Shown: one piece after another, positions 26,197-35,124 of the stretch | Layout of the letters: the number at the start of each line of letters is the position of its first letter | How positions within the stretch are numbered: the first letter of the stretch is position 1 | Assembly (NCBI RefSeq): GCF_009856605.1 | Contig: NZ_CP047242.1 | Location: 2,796,001-2,860,000 of the forward strand | From: Trichormus variabilis 0441 | GTDB lineage: Bacteria > Cyanobacteriota > Cyanobacteriia > Cyanobacteriales > Nostocaceae | Direction: 5' to 3' | Length of the DNA stretch: 64,000 nucleotides | Notes under the pieces: generated by a model | Databases searched by the model: none | Told to the model about the DNA's origin: nothing | Seen by the model: only the letters and a program-made list of their open reading frames with translations | Made by a program: the position numbers and the translations under genes

Positions 26197-26365
26197 AATA
26201 CGGTTCAGTTAACGTTGTCAGCTTATCGATTTCAGAAGAACCAAGACTTGGGGGATTCTCCCCCAAACCCCCGATTGGGGGACGGTTGCGTCCCCCAAGC
26301 CCCCTCCAAAAAATAGATCTGTTTTATGTGTAGCAGTTAATTTATTTTCTTAATTGAACCGTATT
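26197..26365. mobile_element. MITE-like element with AATACGGTTCARTTAA ends (169 bp)
   Basis: Positions 26197-26212 and 26350-26365 are inverted 16-base repeats with one mismatch. The core contains G-rich/C-rich hairpin segments (CTTGGGGGATTCTCCCCCAA and GATTGGGGGACGG...GTCCCCCAAGC). The open frame at 26148-26333 merely runs through it. No transposase, so it is non-autonomous. No second copy was seen in this window. Flanks CTTATACCCC and CCTTATACTCC are alike and could be part of the target. Confidence 0.7.
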
Positions 26366-26419
26366 ACCTTATACTCCTATACCCTTACACCCAGTCTCAA
26401 CAAACAATCTACGGTAATA

Positions 26420-26572
26420 ATACCAATTTGAAAAATGAATGCGACAGATATATAGCCCCAAAGGCTTTTCCTGTCTTGATTCTTAATTTTGAATTTTGCG
26501 GAAAGTTGCGGTGCGGGGGTTCCCCCAGTTGAGAAAACTTTCCAAGACGAATTTTGAATTTTGAATTGGTAT
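26420..26572. mobile_element. MITE-like element, copy 2 (153 bp, ATACCAATT ends)
   Basis: Second copy of the 6416-6555 element, slightly longer by small insertions (an extra TTTGAA unit and TTTTCC). Ends ATACCAATTTGAAAAA and AATTTTGAATTGGTAT are inverted. It lies 54 bp beyond the preceding MITE-like element and six bases before the DUF2808 stop codon. Confidence 0.75.
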
Positions 26573-26578
26573 AACTAT

Positions 26579-27148
26579 TTACCAGAAAGGGAAATGTCCG
26601 CTAATGTCATTGTAAAAATGCAATCTACCAAAACCAAGGAATTGGCTGTGAGTTTTTTCTCCTGGTGGAAAAGCTGTAACGCCAAATAGATATACTCCTG
26701 AGACAGTTGGATTTTGCCAAGGTTTCAAGGCAATTGTGATCGTTTGACCTGGAGAGACTGGCGGGTCAAATATGATGGATACTGTTCTGGTGTGACGATT
26801 ATCCGTCGCATCTTTTAATCCAATTCTTTTACCTTGACGGGAGTGTGTACCTTCAAAAGCAAAACTGTTTTTCAGGTCGAAATGAATGTCATCTACTCCC
26901 TGATGCTGGTTAATTGCGACTTGTTGTAAGGGTTCGCTAGCGTTTTCTGGTAAGTTGACGGTGAAATAATATGTTGCGCCCCAGAAATTGACCTGGCTGT
27001 ATGTGGTTACAGCTTCTACAAGGCGTGGTGGTTGAACAAAATAGACTGTACCATCTTGCAACTGAATTGCTTGACTCGGTGGGATGGTAGATCCATTGAG
27101 TATTGCTAAACTGGCGATCGCTGTACCCAATAATACTTTAAAGCCCAT
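26579..27148 (-). CDS. DUF2808-family exported protein
   Basis: A 189-residue cyanobacterial protein of unknown function. A signal peptide (MGFKVLLGTAIASLAILNGSTIPPSQA) precedes a beta-rich domain. The family pattern is visible: TYYFTVNLPENASEPLQQVAI, FAFEGT, VSIIFDPPVSPGQTITIALKPWQNP, SGVYLFGVTAFPPG, and the aromatic end GFGRLHFY. Probably periplasmic or envelope-associated. The stop codon lies next to a MITE-like element, but the C-terminus matches family expectation, so it does not look truncated. Confidence 0.85.
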   Translation of the reverse strand: MGFKVLLGTAIASLAILNGSTIPPSQAIQLQDGTVYFVQPPRLVEAVTTYSQVNFWGATYYFTVNLPENASEPLQQVAINQHQGVDDIHFDLKNSFAFEGTHSRQGKRIGLKDATDNRHTRTVSIIFDPPVSPGQTITIALKPWQNPTVSGVYLFGVTAFPPGEKTHSQFLGFGRLHFYNDISGHFPFW

Positions 27149-27357
27149 AACTCAGCTTGTTTGACCAATTAGATAGTAATTATACTTGCTCAATCGCTAA
27201 ATAATTAGCCCATAAACTTAATATTTATTATTGATAAATTACTAAGATAACTATTATTACTTAAAAATACAAATGATTTGTAAAAGATAATTGATATCTA
27301 TTGTCAGAGTTACTATGAAAGTTAGAAACTAAACATACAAACCCAGCAATTATTCTT

Positions 27358-27849
27358 ATGAATGCTATTTCTAAAGTTGAATTCAAGCATCCGAGTTGGC
27401 AAACTGCTACCTTGTTTGCTCTCGGCTTCTGGCTGAGTGCTAGTCTAGTTTTGGATTGGGTAATTATGCCTAGTCTTTACCTTTCAGGGATGATGTTGCA
27501 AGAGGGTTTTACTACAGCAGGGTATGCAATTTTTTGGATTTTTAATCGCTTAGAATTGTTATCTGCGGCTGTAGTATTGACTGGCATACTGGTTTGGAGT
27601 AAAACTCACACACAAGGGAAAGTGAATATGACAGTTATCGCCGTTATGCTGTTGGCGATCGCTCTCCTCAATACTTATTTTTTTACTCCGCAAATGTCGG
27701 CTATTGGAGTTAATCTCAATCTATTTGCCACAGAATCTGCTATTCCAGCAACGATGAATTTACTCCACGGTGGTTACTTTATACTAGAGGTGGTGAAATT
27801 ATTAGTAGGTGGCGTACTTTTTAATTGGTGCTGGCAACAGCAAAGTTAG
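27358..27849 (+). CDS. Four-helix membrane protein, unknown (DUF4149-like)
   Basis: A 163-residue protein with four predicted membrane helices: about residues 17-38, 50-78, 90-110 and 132-157. Layout and motifs (ASLVLDWVIMPSLYLSGMM, IFWIFNRLELLSAAVV, LNTYFFTPQMSAIG) resemble the DUF4149-type membrane family, in which a Pro-containing first loop and a late PxM motif recur. No catalytic residues are evident. It stands alone; the upstream 200 bp is AT-rich and should contain its promoter. Confidence 0.75.
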   Translation: MNAISKVEFKHPSWQTATLFALGFWLSASLVLDWVIMPSLYLSGMMLQEGFTTAGYAIFWIFNRLELLSAAVVLTGILVWSKTHTQGKVNMTVIAVMLLAIALLNTYFFTPQMSAIGVNLNLFATESAIPATMNLLHGGYFILEVVKLLVGGVLFNWCWQQQS

Positions 27850-27948
27850 ATAGTCGTCCCTAAAAAATAGATGAACTCCAGGCAACAAGTCCTGAAGCCG
27901 AATGAGATTAAACTCGTGAATGTTGATCAGCTATTACGCTTTTAAATT

Positions 27949-28083
27949 AGGGAAGACCAAAAAATAAATTATTCCAAATTGACGGTTAGTAGGGTGCGTC
28001 AGTATGAATAATTTCTTGGTACAGCTAGGTTTTTTCGCACTGACGCACCCTACATTTTGGACATTTTTTTATCTGGAAGTCCC
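27949..28083. mobile_element. Dispersed about 135-bp repeat, copy 2
   Basis: Matches 9789-9922. Here the internal inverted pair is longer: TAGGGTGCGTCAGT and ACTGACGCACCCTA, 14 bases, which can form a strong stem. Ends are AGGGAAGACC and TCTGGAAGTCCCC. No ORF. Confidence 0.65.
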
Positions 28084-28139
28084 CTTACATAGTCATATAA
28101 TTTATTGAAGGCTGACGGTTAACTGTCAGCCTTCAATTG

Positions 28140-29666
28140 TTAAAAATACTGTACTCTTGCGTCTAAACCATTAGAACGCAACATCCTAGACATTTGTTCT
28201 GCGGAAGAGCGATCGCTATAGGTTCCAGCATTGACAAAAGTTCCTAAATTGGATTTAGATGTGTAAGCACTAGGTACGTAACGGCGCACTTGGTTGAGAG
28301 TCCCGCCATTACTAATCGGCACTATGACCACATAGCGATTATTACCAGAATTATAAGAAATCTCTGCGATGGGTGAACCATTGATGTTGAGGGCTTGCCA
28401 AGTTTGCGAATCTACGTTGCCAGTGGGGTTCAGTTGATAATATTGCTGGAATGAGGCTACAGATGCTCTGGTGTATTCATCAAAATAACCATCGAGACTG
28501 CCAGTAAAAAAACCTAGCTGTGTCAAACGCTGTTGGACTGCTCTCACATTGTTGCCGCGATCGCCTACAGTGAGTAAATTTCTATTAGGCTGGTTGGCAT
28601 ATCTGTCTTCCCAGACTCGGCTGACTGCTTGTAGGATCTGCACATCAGCAATACCATCGGCTGTGAGTCGATAATCGCGCTGAAATCGGACAATTGCATC
28701 CCTTGTCATTACACCAATAGAGCCAGTGGGATTGCCATTAAAATAACCCAAATCCCGTAGACGTTGCTGCAAATCTCTCACCTGTGGAGTAGATAAACCC
28801 GGTCTATTGGGAACTTGAGCAACACCACCTAAAGCATTCCACGTTTGTTGATTGACAACTCCGGTAATAGGTAAACCTGCATTGCGTTGAAAGGCCATGA
28901 CCGCATCTCTAGTGATACTGCGAAAATTGCCTGTAGGATTAGGGCTGAAATAACCCAATTGACGTAAACGCTGTTGCAGTCTAGTGACAGCTTGACCAGT
29001 ACTACCTTCCGAAAGTACTGGAGATTTAACACCTAAGCTACCAGTTGCTGCATTTCTGATAGCTTGTGCAGTTTGACTACCAACAATACCATCAGCACCT
29101 ATGCGATTGGCACGTTGAAACCTGATAACTGCTTGCTGAGTTTCTGAGCCAAAATAGCCAGTGTTGGGGCCGTTAAAGTAACGCAACCGCCGCAAATTCT
29201 GTTGTAATTGGGAAACGGCTACTCCTCTGCTACCTAGCCGCAAGTCACTACTGTTTATAGCTCCAGGAGTTGCACTACGACACGCTCTTTGTAAAGCCCT
29301 TTGTGTCCCACCACCCACAACACCATCAGCCGCGAGTCTATTAGCGCGTTGAAAACCAATCACACCACTACGGGTGATGCTAGCAAATCTGCCATTCACG
29401 GGGCCATTGAAAAAGCCTAATTTTTTTAAACATCTTTGGATTTCGGCAACTTCTGAACCAGTACTGCCTACTTTTTGTAACGCTAAAGCTTCTCCAGCCA
29501 GACTCAAGATGCTTATACTCAGGGCTACAGATAACAGCCTAATTGCTGCACTACTAGAAAACTTTGGCCATTGCCAAAATTTTAGATTAACTTTTATGGG
29601 AATAAATTCTATATCTTCCGATGCCTCATAAATAGAGGCAAGATGGGAATAACTGATGGTGTCCAT
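28140..29666 (-). CDS. Peptidoglycan-binding protein with five PG_binding_1 repeats
   Basis: A 508-residue envelope protein. A membrane segment at about residues 41-62 (AAIRLLSVALSISILSLAGEALA) acts as an internal signal or anchor after a 40-residue cytoplasmic leader. Five peptidoglycan-binding units follow, each with the V..LQ..L..LGYF.G...G.F...T..AV..FQR pattern (starting near residues 66, 143, 216, 288 and 364). The last 75 residues (RYVVIVPI..., GTFVNAGTYSDRSSAEQMSRMLRSNGLDARVQYF) look SPOR-like, another glycan-strand binder. No catalytic domain is present. It probably anchors at, or organises, the cell wall. Confidence 0.9.
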   Translation of the reverse strand: MDTISYSHLASIYEASEDIEFIPIKVNLKFWQWPKFSSSAAIRLLSVALSISILSLAGEALALQKVGSTGSEVAEIQRCLKKLGFFNGPVNGRFASITRSGVIGFQRANRLAADGVVGGGTQRALQRACRSATPGAINSSDLRLGSRGVAVSQLQQNLRRLRYFNGPNTGYFGSETQQAVIRFQRANRIGADGIVGSQTAQAIRNAATGSLGVKSPVLSEGSTGQAVTRLQQRLRQLGYFSPNPTGNFRSITRDAVMAFQRNAGLPITGVVNQQTWNALGGVAQVPNRPGLSTPQVRDLQQRLRDLGYFNGNPTGSIGVMTRDAIVRFQRDYRLTADGIADVQILQAVSRVWEDRYANQPNRNLLTVGDRGNNVRAVQQRLTQLGFFTGSLDGYFDEYTRASVASFQQYYQLNPTGNVDSQTWQALNINGSPIAEISYNSGNNRYVVIVPISNGGTLNQVRRYVPSAYTSKSNLGTFVNAGTYSDRSSAEQMSRMLRSNGLDARVQYF

Positions 29667-29950
29667 AGATGTCCTGCTTTTTCGTGGTAGAAGGATTCCC
29701 TGACAAAGGTTCTTGTCTAGATTAAAATCACAACAATCGGCTCATTTTCCGGTGGTTCAGCAAAGTTACTTAATAATGTGTGAACTTAAGGCACAATTAT
29801 TGGTTTGAATCTATATAGATTTACTATGTTTGCACTTAATTTTATATAGAAAATATACCACGTTATCAGTGTTATTGGTACATTATGGTATTTCATCAGT
29901 GTCGCTATCGTGCTGAGAATGTAGCTTTAATAACTGTAGATGGGCTTGCG

Positions 29951-29974
29951 AGAGACGTTGCATGCAACGTCTCT
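29951..29974. repeat. Palindromic repeat AGAGACGTTGCATGCAACG...
   Basis: A perfect 24-base palindrome (AGAGACGTTGCA/TGCAACGTCTCT), followed by CAGCACAGAATAAAGTGCATCT, which matches the sequence after the devA gene (15549 on). A dispersed Nostoc-type repeat. Confidence 0.8.
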
Positions 29975-30188
29975 ACAGCACAGAATAAAGTGCATCTATG
30001 GCTACGCCAGGCAAGCTACATCAAGAAACTGTATAAGTCCTAAATTTATCTTTATTAAAGTGATAAATTATGTAAGTTTTGAAACGTAGAGTAACGCTAA
30101 GTTAAGCGCAGATTAGCTCTGATTTTGAATGAAAAAATTAAGTTTGCGTTAAAGTAGTTTTCTTATGCTCAATTATCAGGTTTTAAGA

Positions 30189-30273
30189 TGCCTACATCCA
30201 AACTTAGCCCCAAGCCACAGCTGAAAACGGGGTTTAGATCATCCCCGTCTTGTGGTATGAGGTGCTGTAGGCA
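30189..30273. ncRNA. Possible structured RNA or foldback element
   Basis: Three nested stems can be drawn: TGCCTACA (30189) with TGTAGGCA (30266), CCACA (30215) with TGTGG (30251), and ACGGGG (30227) with CCCCGT (30243). Such long-range nesting over 85 bases is unusual for intergenic DNA. It may be a small RNA, a riboregulator in the 3' region of the SH3 gene, or the foldback remnant of an IS200/IS605-type end. Nothing in the sequence separates these. Confidence 0.35.
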
Positions 30274-30294
30274 CAATGTTTTAAATCTTGACTA

Positions 30295-30774
30295 TTATTC
30301 ATCCACTCGTTCAATATTCCCAACTTTTGTCCAACCCTCTATTTTGGTGCTTTCAACGCGAACCTTTTTCCAAAGTTTATCTGGGTTTTCTTCTAAGACA
30401 ATAATTTTTTCGTCGAAACCAGCGCCTCCCACTCGTTCAGCCTCTTGAGTTGGTTCAGCCCTCAAGCTTACCCCTTGAGGCCATGTAATACGCCCTTTAT
30501 AAGCACCTTTTGGCAATGGCTTTTCTGTTTCTGTGGGGGATGGACTGGGAGTAGGAGTCGTTTCGATTTTAGCTTGAGGTGTGGAGACAGGTTCTATCTT
30601 ATTCTTTTTGCTATCCGGGTCTTTGAGTGCAGGAGTATCATTAGCATACATAGGCTTGGTTGGCGGTATGGCGGTTCTATTCATGAAATAGAGTCCAACC
30701 GCAACGCCGCTACCTAATAAAACTGCGATCGCTAATAATATTCCCAGTATGAACTTAAGCAAGGCGGAAAACAT
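30295..30774 (-). CDS. Membrane-anchored SH3b-domain protein
   Basis: A 159-residue protein. Residues 5-31 form one membrane helix (LLKFILGILLAIAVLLGSGVAVGLYF). A Pro/Thr/Ser/Lys linker (about 35-90, STPQAKIETTPTPSPSPTETEKPLP) extends across the periplasm. The last 65 residues are a bacterial SH3 domain (VSLRAEPTQEAERVGGAGFDEKIIVLEENPDKLWKKVRVEST, IEGWTKVGNIE). Such domains often bind cell wall or a partner protein. It lies downstream of ycf46 in the same direction, 125 bp from it, with heptamer repeats between. Confidence 0.8.
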   Translation of the reverse strand: MFSALLKFILGILLAIAVLLGSGVAVGLYFMNRTAIPPTKPMYANDTPALKDPDSKKNKIEPVSTPQAKIETTPTPSPSPTETEKPLPKGAYKGRITWPQGVSLRAEPTQEAERVGGAGFDEKIIVLEENPDKLWKKVRVESTKIEGWTKVGNIERVDE

Positions 30775-30784
30775 AATTTAAAAC

Positions 30785-30865
30785 CTCATTACCAATAGTC
30801 AATAGTCAATGGTCATTAGTCATTAGTCAATAGTCAACAGTTTGAGACTTGAGACTATTGACTTT
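30785..30865. repeat. Heptameric short repeats between SH3 gene and ycf46
   Basis: At least eight degenerate seven-base units (AATAGTC, AATGGTC, ATTAGTC), then an inverted partner GACTATTGAC. Same family as the repeats at 8345-8398 and elsewhere. Confidence 0.75.
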
Positions 30866-30899
30866 GCACAAATTAATTATGGCAACTTACACTGAAGTG

Positions 30900-32411
30900 T
30901 TAGCGTAGCTTGCCAAAGCTGTCACTCAAGGGGCTTTGTTTTGAAGCTAGACGCGCTCTCCCTGCTGCTGCCCATTCTTGTAGTTCCTGAATCTGCTCTA
31001 CAGCCGTTCTAGCCAGGGGTATGATTTGACTAGCCGCCTCCAAAACATCGTCGGTAGTGAAATCTCGATTTTGACTAAAGCCGATGTGCATTGCTTCTAT
31101 CAAAGTTTGCTCGATTTCTGCCCCTGAAAAATCTGGTGTTTCGTATGCTAAACGCTCAATGTCATAATTTTTCAAATTGTGGGGGCGCAGTCGGGATAAA
31201 TGAACATTAAAAATGGCTTTTCTTTCTTCTTGACTGGGTAAACCAACAAAGAAAATTTCGTCAAATCGCCCTTTCCGCAACATTTCTGGTGGTAAAGCTT
31301 GGATGTTGTTGGCGGTAGCAACAACGAACACTGGGGAGGTTTTTTCAGCTAGCCAAGTAATAAATGTGCCGAAGACGCGGCTAGTGGTTCCCGCATCACC
31401 TTTACTACCCAATCCAGAAAAAGCTTTATCAATTTCATCAATCCACAGAACACAGGGTGCAAGGGCTTCTGCTACCTGAATCATTTGCCGGGTGCGGGAT
31501 TCTGATTCACCCACCAAACCGCCAAATAATCGTCCGACATCTAGGCGTAGTAGGGGTAAGTGCCAATGATGAGCGATCGCTTTTGCCGTTAAGGATTTAC
31601 CAGTACCTTGAATGCCTACTAATAATAAACCCCGTGGGTGGGGTAATCCATATTGGCGGGCGCGCTCGCTAAAGGAACCGCCACGACGTAATAACCAATC
31701 TTTGAGGTTATCTAGTCCCCCTATATCAGAAATCTGCTCAGTGGCGGGGTAAAAGTCGAGGATTTGGGTTTGGCGGATAGTTTGGCGCTTTTCCTCCAAA
31801 ACTAAATCTACGTCTTCTGGTTGCAATTCGCCATGAGTAGCGATCGCTTTCGCCAAAACCCGCCGAATTCTTTCCATCGATAGCCCTTGGCAAGAACGCA
31901 CTAAATCATCGGTAACTTTCCCAGAGAGGGAATTACCAGTAGCTTGCAGTAAACGTTCAATCTCTACTTTAATTTCTGGGGCGTTAGGTAAGGGGAACTC
32001 GACAACCGTTAAAATTTCAGTTAAATCGTCAGGAATAGCGATGCGTGGCGATAATAAGACAATATTTTTCGGTTGCGACTTCAGCAGTCTCGCCAGATTG
32101 CGGAGTTTGCGAGCGATCGCCACATCATCCAAAAATCGATGATAATCTCGCAAAATAATGACTGCTGGCGCTGATGCTGGTAATTTCTCTAAAAATTCTA
32201 AAGCTTGCAGGGGATTGCGCCGCCCAAATCCCACATCATTGGGGTTACCTTGATAACCATCGACAAAATCCCAAGTGTATACTGGGCGATTACCTTGATT
32301 GGCTGCTTCTTCACGGATAGCAGTTTCTACCCGTTCTTCTTCATAGGTAGGTATGTAAATTAACGGATAACGCGCTCTCAGTAGCAGCTTAAACTCTTCA
32401 CGGAAGTTCAT
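30900..32411 (-). CDS. ycf46: AAA+ ATPase Ycf46
   Basis: A 503-residue AAA+ protein conserved in cyanobacteria and red-lineage plastids. The N-terminal half is an inactive-looking ATPase-like domain ([37 protein letters not shown]). The C-terminal half is a full AAA module: Walker A GIQGTGKS, Walker [13 protein letters not shown], sensor 1 ATAN, arginine-finger region [14 protein letters not shown], and lid [12 protein letters not shown]. Work on the Synechocystis homologue points to a role in inorganic-carbon use; the molecular target is unknown. Upstream of the SH3b gene. Confidence 0.93.
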   Translation of the reverse strand: MNFREEFKLLLRARYPLIYIPTYEEERVETAIREEAANQGNRPVYTWDFVDGYQGNPNDVGFGRRNPLQALEFLEKLPASAPAVIILRDYHRFLDDVAIARKLRNLARLLKSQPKNIVLLSPRIAIPDDLTEILTVVEFPLPNAPEIKVEIERLLQATGNSLSGKVTDDLVRSCQGLSMERIRRVLAKAIATHGELQPEDVDLVLEEKRQTIRQTQILDFYPATEQISDIGGLDNLKDWLLRRGGSFSERARQYGLPHPRGLLLVGIQGTGKSLTAKAIAHHWHLPLLRLDVGRLFGGLVGESESRTRQMIQVAEALAPCVLWIDEIDKAFSGLGSKGDAGTTSRVFGTFITWLAEKTSPVFVVATANNIQALPPEMLRKGRFDEIFFVGLPSQEERKAIFNVHLSRLRPHNLKNYDIERLAYETPDFSGAEIEQTLIEAMHIGFSQNRDFTTDDVLEAASQIIPLARTAVEQIQELQEWAAAGRARLASKQSPLSDSFGKLR

Positions 32412-32594
32412 ATCTAGGGTTTATGGTTAGTTGCTCTTGAAGGCAATGTACAACTTTCTTTAACCAAAATCCCATTTGATCATGCGATCTAGTGTTGAGT
32501 GGGGGATTGGGGACTGGGGATTGGGGAATAGGAAGAGTTAGGGGAATAGAGATCAGGCGGAAAAGAATAGTGACAACTGAATAATGACAACTGA

Positions 32595-33251
32595 CTAATG
32601 ACTAATGACTAATTGCTGCTTAAAGTAGCTCTTGGGTAAAAAACAGCGATCTGGTAAGAAAGGATTATCAATATATTGAGATAAGAAAGTTCCTGGTTGG
32701 ACTCGATGACAGAATGGTGGCACAATTCCCCATTCTTCTGCTAACCAAATCCAGTATCCAATTTCGATTTTGCCGTAGCTGGATACAGTTAAAATTTCCC
32801 CAACGCTATTGTTGATAGATACTAACTCAGGGGATGACTTAACTTCGGTTAACAACCAAGCTAATTCATCTACAGAAAAGTAATAGCCATAATCAGCAGC
32901 CACTTTAGTAAACTGTTGTGGATTTTTCGCTGATAGTAATTGATCTTTGAGTAGCGGTGTTGTTTGCGCTAAATCAAATAAATTCCAAATCTGCTTCCTA
33001 GTAATGAGGAACCAAGCAATTTCTTCTGCTTTTAAGCAATATCCATTATCTACTACTAAGTTAATAAACCCTTCTAAGGTATCAACTTCTCCTAGTTGAC
33101 TTTTTAAGAATAAGTTTTGCTCCACAAAAGCAAAAAAATCAATAACTTTCTGCCAGGTTAATTTATTCGGATTATTATAAAGATTTATTTCATTCTTCCA
33201 AAAATTATACCGTTCTTCTTTTAAGAAGAAATTCCATATCTGGTAGTACAT
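32595..33251 (-). CDS. Protein with two Nif11-like domains
   Basis: A 218-residue protein starting at ATG 33251, chosen because GGAG stands nine bases upstream; the frame is open for 42 more codons without a ribosome site. Residues ~22-65 (FFAFVEQNLFLKSQLGEVDT, GFINLVVDNGYCLKAEEIAWFL) and ~72-115 (LFDLAQTTPLLKDQLLSAKN, FTKVAADYGYYFSVDELAWLL) are two Nif11-like units. Nif11 folds are best known as leader peptides of nitrile hydratase-like RiPP precursors, but here no peptide-modifying enzyme is adjacent. The last 80 residues (WIWLAEEWGIVPPFCHRVQPG, PFLPDRCFLPKSYF) are unassigned. The final residues LVISH and the stop are read from a heptamer repeat. Next to the ATPase-nuclease operon. Confidence 0.7.
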   Translation of the reverse strand: MYYQIWNFFLKEERYNFWKNEINLYNNPNKLTWQKVIDFFAFVEQNLFLKSQLGEVDTLEGFINLVVDNGYCLKAEEIAWFLITRKQIWNLFDLAQTTPLLKDQLLSAKNPQQFTKVAADYGYYFSVDELAWLLTEVKSSPELVSINNSVGEILTVSSYGKIEIGYWIWLAEEWGIVPPFCHRVQPGTFLSQYIDNPFLPDRCFLPKSYFKQQLVISH

Positions 33252-33600
33252 AATTTGTAGCTCCTTTCCTTGAATATTTGTAAAAGTATTAATAAATATC
33301 AGTGTAGTAACTATAAACCTGTATGTTCGACAGTATTCATGAAACTTCTTTTGTGAATACCAGCACACAGGGTACAAGTATATTTTCCTGTAAAAACTAT
33401 AGCTGACAGAAAAAAATTACTGAGACAAAGTTCTCAGCGATCGCTAATTTTATATTTTTAAAAATAGTGATAATTTCTAAATATATCGAAATGTTTATAT
33501 AAATTATTTAATATTTGCTTAAATACAACTCGCTTGGTAAATTGTGGAGGTGATAGAGGCGATCGCTCATTTTTCACTATGATTTGTCTGTAAATGCGAA

Positions 33601-33635
33601 GCATCTCTGTAGTTAATTTTTAACCACAGAGATGC
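33601..33635 (-). terminator. Hairpin downstream of the ATPase-nuclease operon
   Basis: GCATCTCTGT (33601-33610) pairs with ACAGAGATGC (33626-33635), and GTTAA with TTAAC inside, giving a 15-bp stem with one mismatch and a three-base loop. It starts 24 bases after the nuclease stop codon on the minus strand. There is no long U-tract, so it may stabilise the 3' end rather than be a classical terminator. Confidence 0.55.
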
Positions 33636-33658
33636 AAAAGTAAAATAAATATGCGGTG

Positions 33659-35122
33659 TTATTTTGAGTTTATTGGTAAATCGCGGAGGTAGTAAAAGCG
33701 ATCGCTCCTCCAATCACTACCTTTAACTCGTCCTAAGTAGCCTGTTAAGGGCGATGAAAGCTCTATCAAAATTTCGTGCAGTTCTTTAGATTCTAATGCT
33801 TGAGGATAATCAGATGTCATGTAGGCAGCATGAAGTGCTTCGACTCCAGCACGTTCATATTTAGTACGTTCAAGGTAATTTCTTAGTACTTGGATAATGT
33901 GCGATCGCAATTTAATCTGTTGTTCAACTTTATCAATATATTCGCCAATCTTATAGTCAATCTGTCCAGGTTCTAGGTATTTTTTTATTTCAATTAAGTT
34001 GATAGCACCAGGATATTTTGCTGAAAATTCAACTAGCTTTTGTAAAGTCATAGCATTGATAATACTTACTTTCCATTCTTGTGCTGCTTTGAGAGTATCT
34101 GCTGATGGATTACCTGGGCCAATTACTAATTTAGTTGAAAGTAGGAATTTATCTGAGCCTAAGTGCATACCACCTAGCTTAATAAGCTCCTGTACGGTAT
34201 GACTGGGAATCAGTCTACCCGCCTTACATTCACAAAGCAGAGGGTAAGGTTGTGAACAGAATAAATCTAAGCCTCCAGCACCGCCTTTATAAGCATCTTC
34301 AACCTTAAATCCTAAAAATTCTAGACTTTGACGTGTAATATTTTCAAAGTCTGTACCAGCTTGGTAATTGCTTTTTTTCTCGTCTAGCTCTATGCTGCGA
34401 TCGCCTAATTTAGCAATGTCATTTATCCAAGCTAAATCTGTATTTATTGATTGAATCTGCTTAGTGTTTTTCCAACCTAAAAATATTTGAATATCATCAT
34501 CTAATTTTTTAGCTACTGGGTTACTGATTGCAAGCAAGGCTAGAATACTCTGTAATTCTTCTAATTCTTCATGCTGTAAGGGTTCTAGTTTTTCTAGTTG
34601 TTGTCTGCGTTGTGCGAAGATGCGATCGCTTAACACTGGATTATCTTCAGTCACAGTCAGGGATCTTGGCAACGGTACAAAGTGATGGCTTTGATTTTGT
34701 ATATCAATTTCCTGTGGCTCTGGTAGTAAGTATACGCGTAGGTAAGCCAAAAAAATATAAGGTCTTTGTGCAAGAGTTTGTTGTAATGCTTGTGTAGTCC
34801 AGATTGTTAATTTAGACAAATCCTCAATAGATTCACGAGCATTCAGCATTTGGCAAACTTCACATTTCGCCCAAGCTTTAATTAAAGCTGTTTCAGTACC
34901 TAAATTTGCACTAACCGTTTGAGCAATATTTAAGAAATTTGGACGGTAGTATTTTTCATTAGGTAATAAGTTAATCGAAATATTAGCTGGATAAATACCA
35001 AAAATCTGCCCCGGATTAATGAATTTCCGAGGCATAGCTGCAATAATTCGCCCTTGTATTAGTGCTTCAGTGTCAGGAGCAGGTAAACATAGAGCATTGT
35101 ATATAAAAACTGATTTGCTCAT
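33659..35122 (-). CDS. PD-(D/E)XK (Mrr-like) nuclease-domain protein, third gene of operon
   Basis: A 487-residue protein I do not recognise as a whole. Residues 255-345 are a restriction-endonuclease-like fold: Glu260 in GTDFE, then FLGFKVEDAYKGGAGGLDLF with Asp286, then PLLCECKAG with Glu298 and Lys300, then a helix TVQELIKLGG. This is the D...ExK catalytic set, apparently complete. The N-terminal 240 residues (MSKSVFIYNALCLPAPDTEAL, LIQGRIIAAMPRKFINPGQIF) and C-terminal 140 residues are of unknown fold and may recognise DNA or partners. It starts two bases after the ATPase stop, so translation is coupled. Possible roles are defence, plasmid or phage restriction, or DNA repair. Confidence 0.75.
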   Translation of the reverse strand: MSKSVFIYNALCLPAPDTEALIQGRIIAAMPRKFINPGQIFGIYPANISINLLPNEKYYRPNFLNIAQTVSANLGTETALIKAWAKCEVCQMLNARESIEDLSKLTIWTTQALQQTLAQRPYIFLAYLRVYLLPEPQEIDIQNQSHHFVPLPRSLTVTEDNPVLSDRIFAQRRQQLEKLEPLQHEELEELQSILALLAISNPVAKKLDDDIQIFLGWKNTKQIQSINTDLAWINDIAKLGDRSIELDEKKSNYQAGTDFENITRQSLEFLGFKVEDAYKGGAGGLDLFCSQPYPLLCECKAGRLIPSHTVQELIKLGGMHLGSDKFLLSTKLVIGPGNPSADTLKAAQEWKVSIINAMTLQKLVEFSAKYPGAINLIEIKKYLEPGQIDYKIGEYIDKVEQQIKLRSHIIQVLRNYLERTKYERAGVEALHAAYMTSDYPQALESKELHEILIELSSPLTGYLGRVKGSDWRSDRFYYLRDLPINSK

Positions 35123-35124
35123 CC

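Larger units (their letters stand above)
29667..30294. other. 628-bp non-coding region with palindromes
   Basis: No gene was seen. It contains the upstream region of the peptidoglycan-binding gene, the dispersed palindrome at 29951-29974, and a strongly foldable segment at 30189-30273. The rest is AT-rich. Confidence 0.6.

Noticed and set aside
26148..26333. 61-codon frame after psbC
   Set aside because: Runs through the terminator and the MITE-like element; Pro/Gly-rich translation of hairpin DNA.
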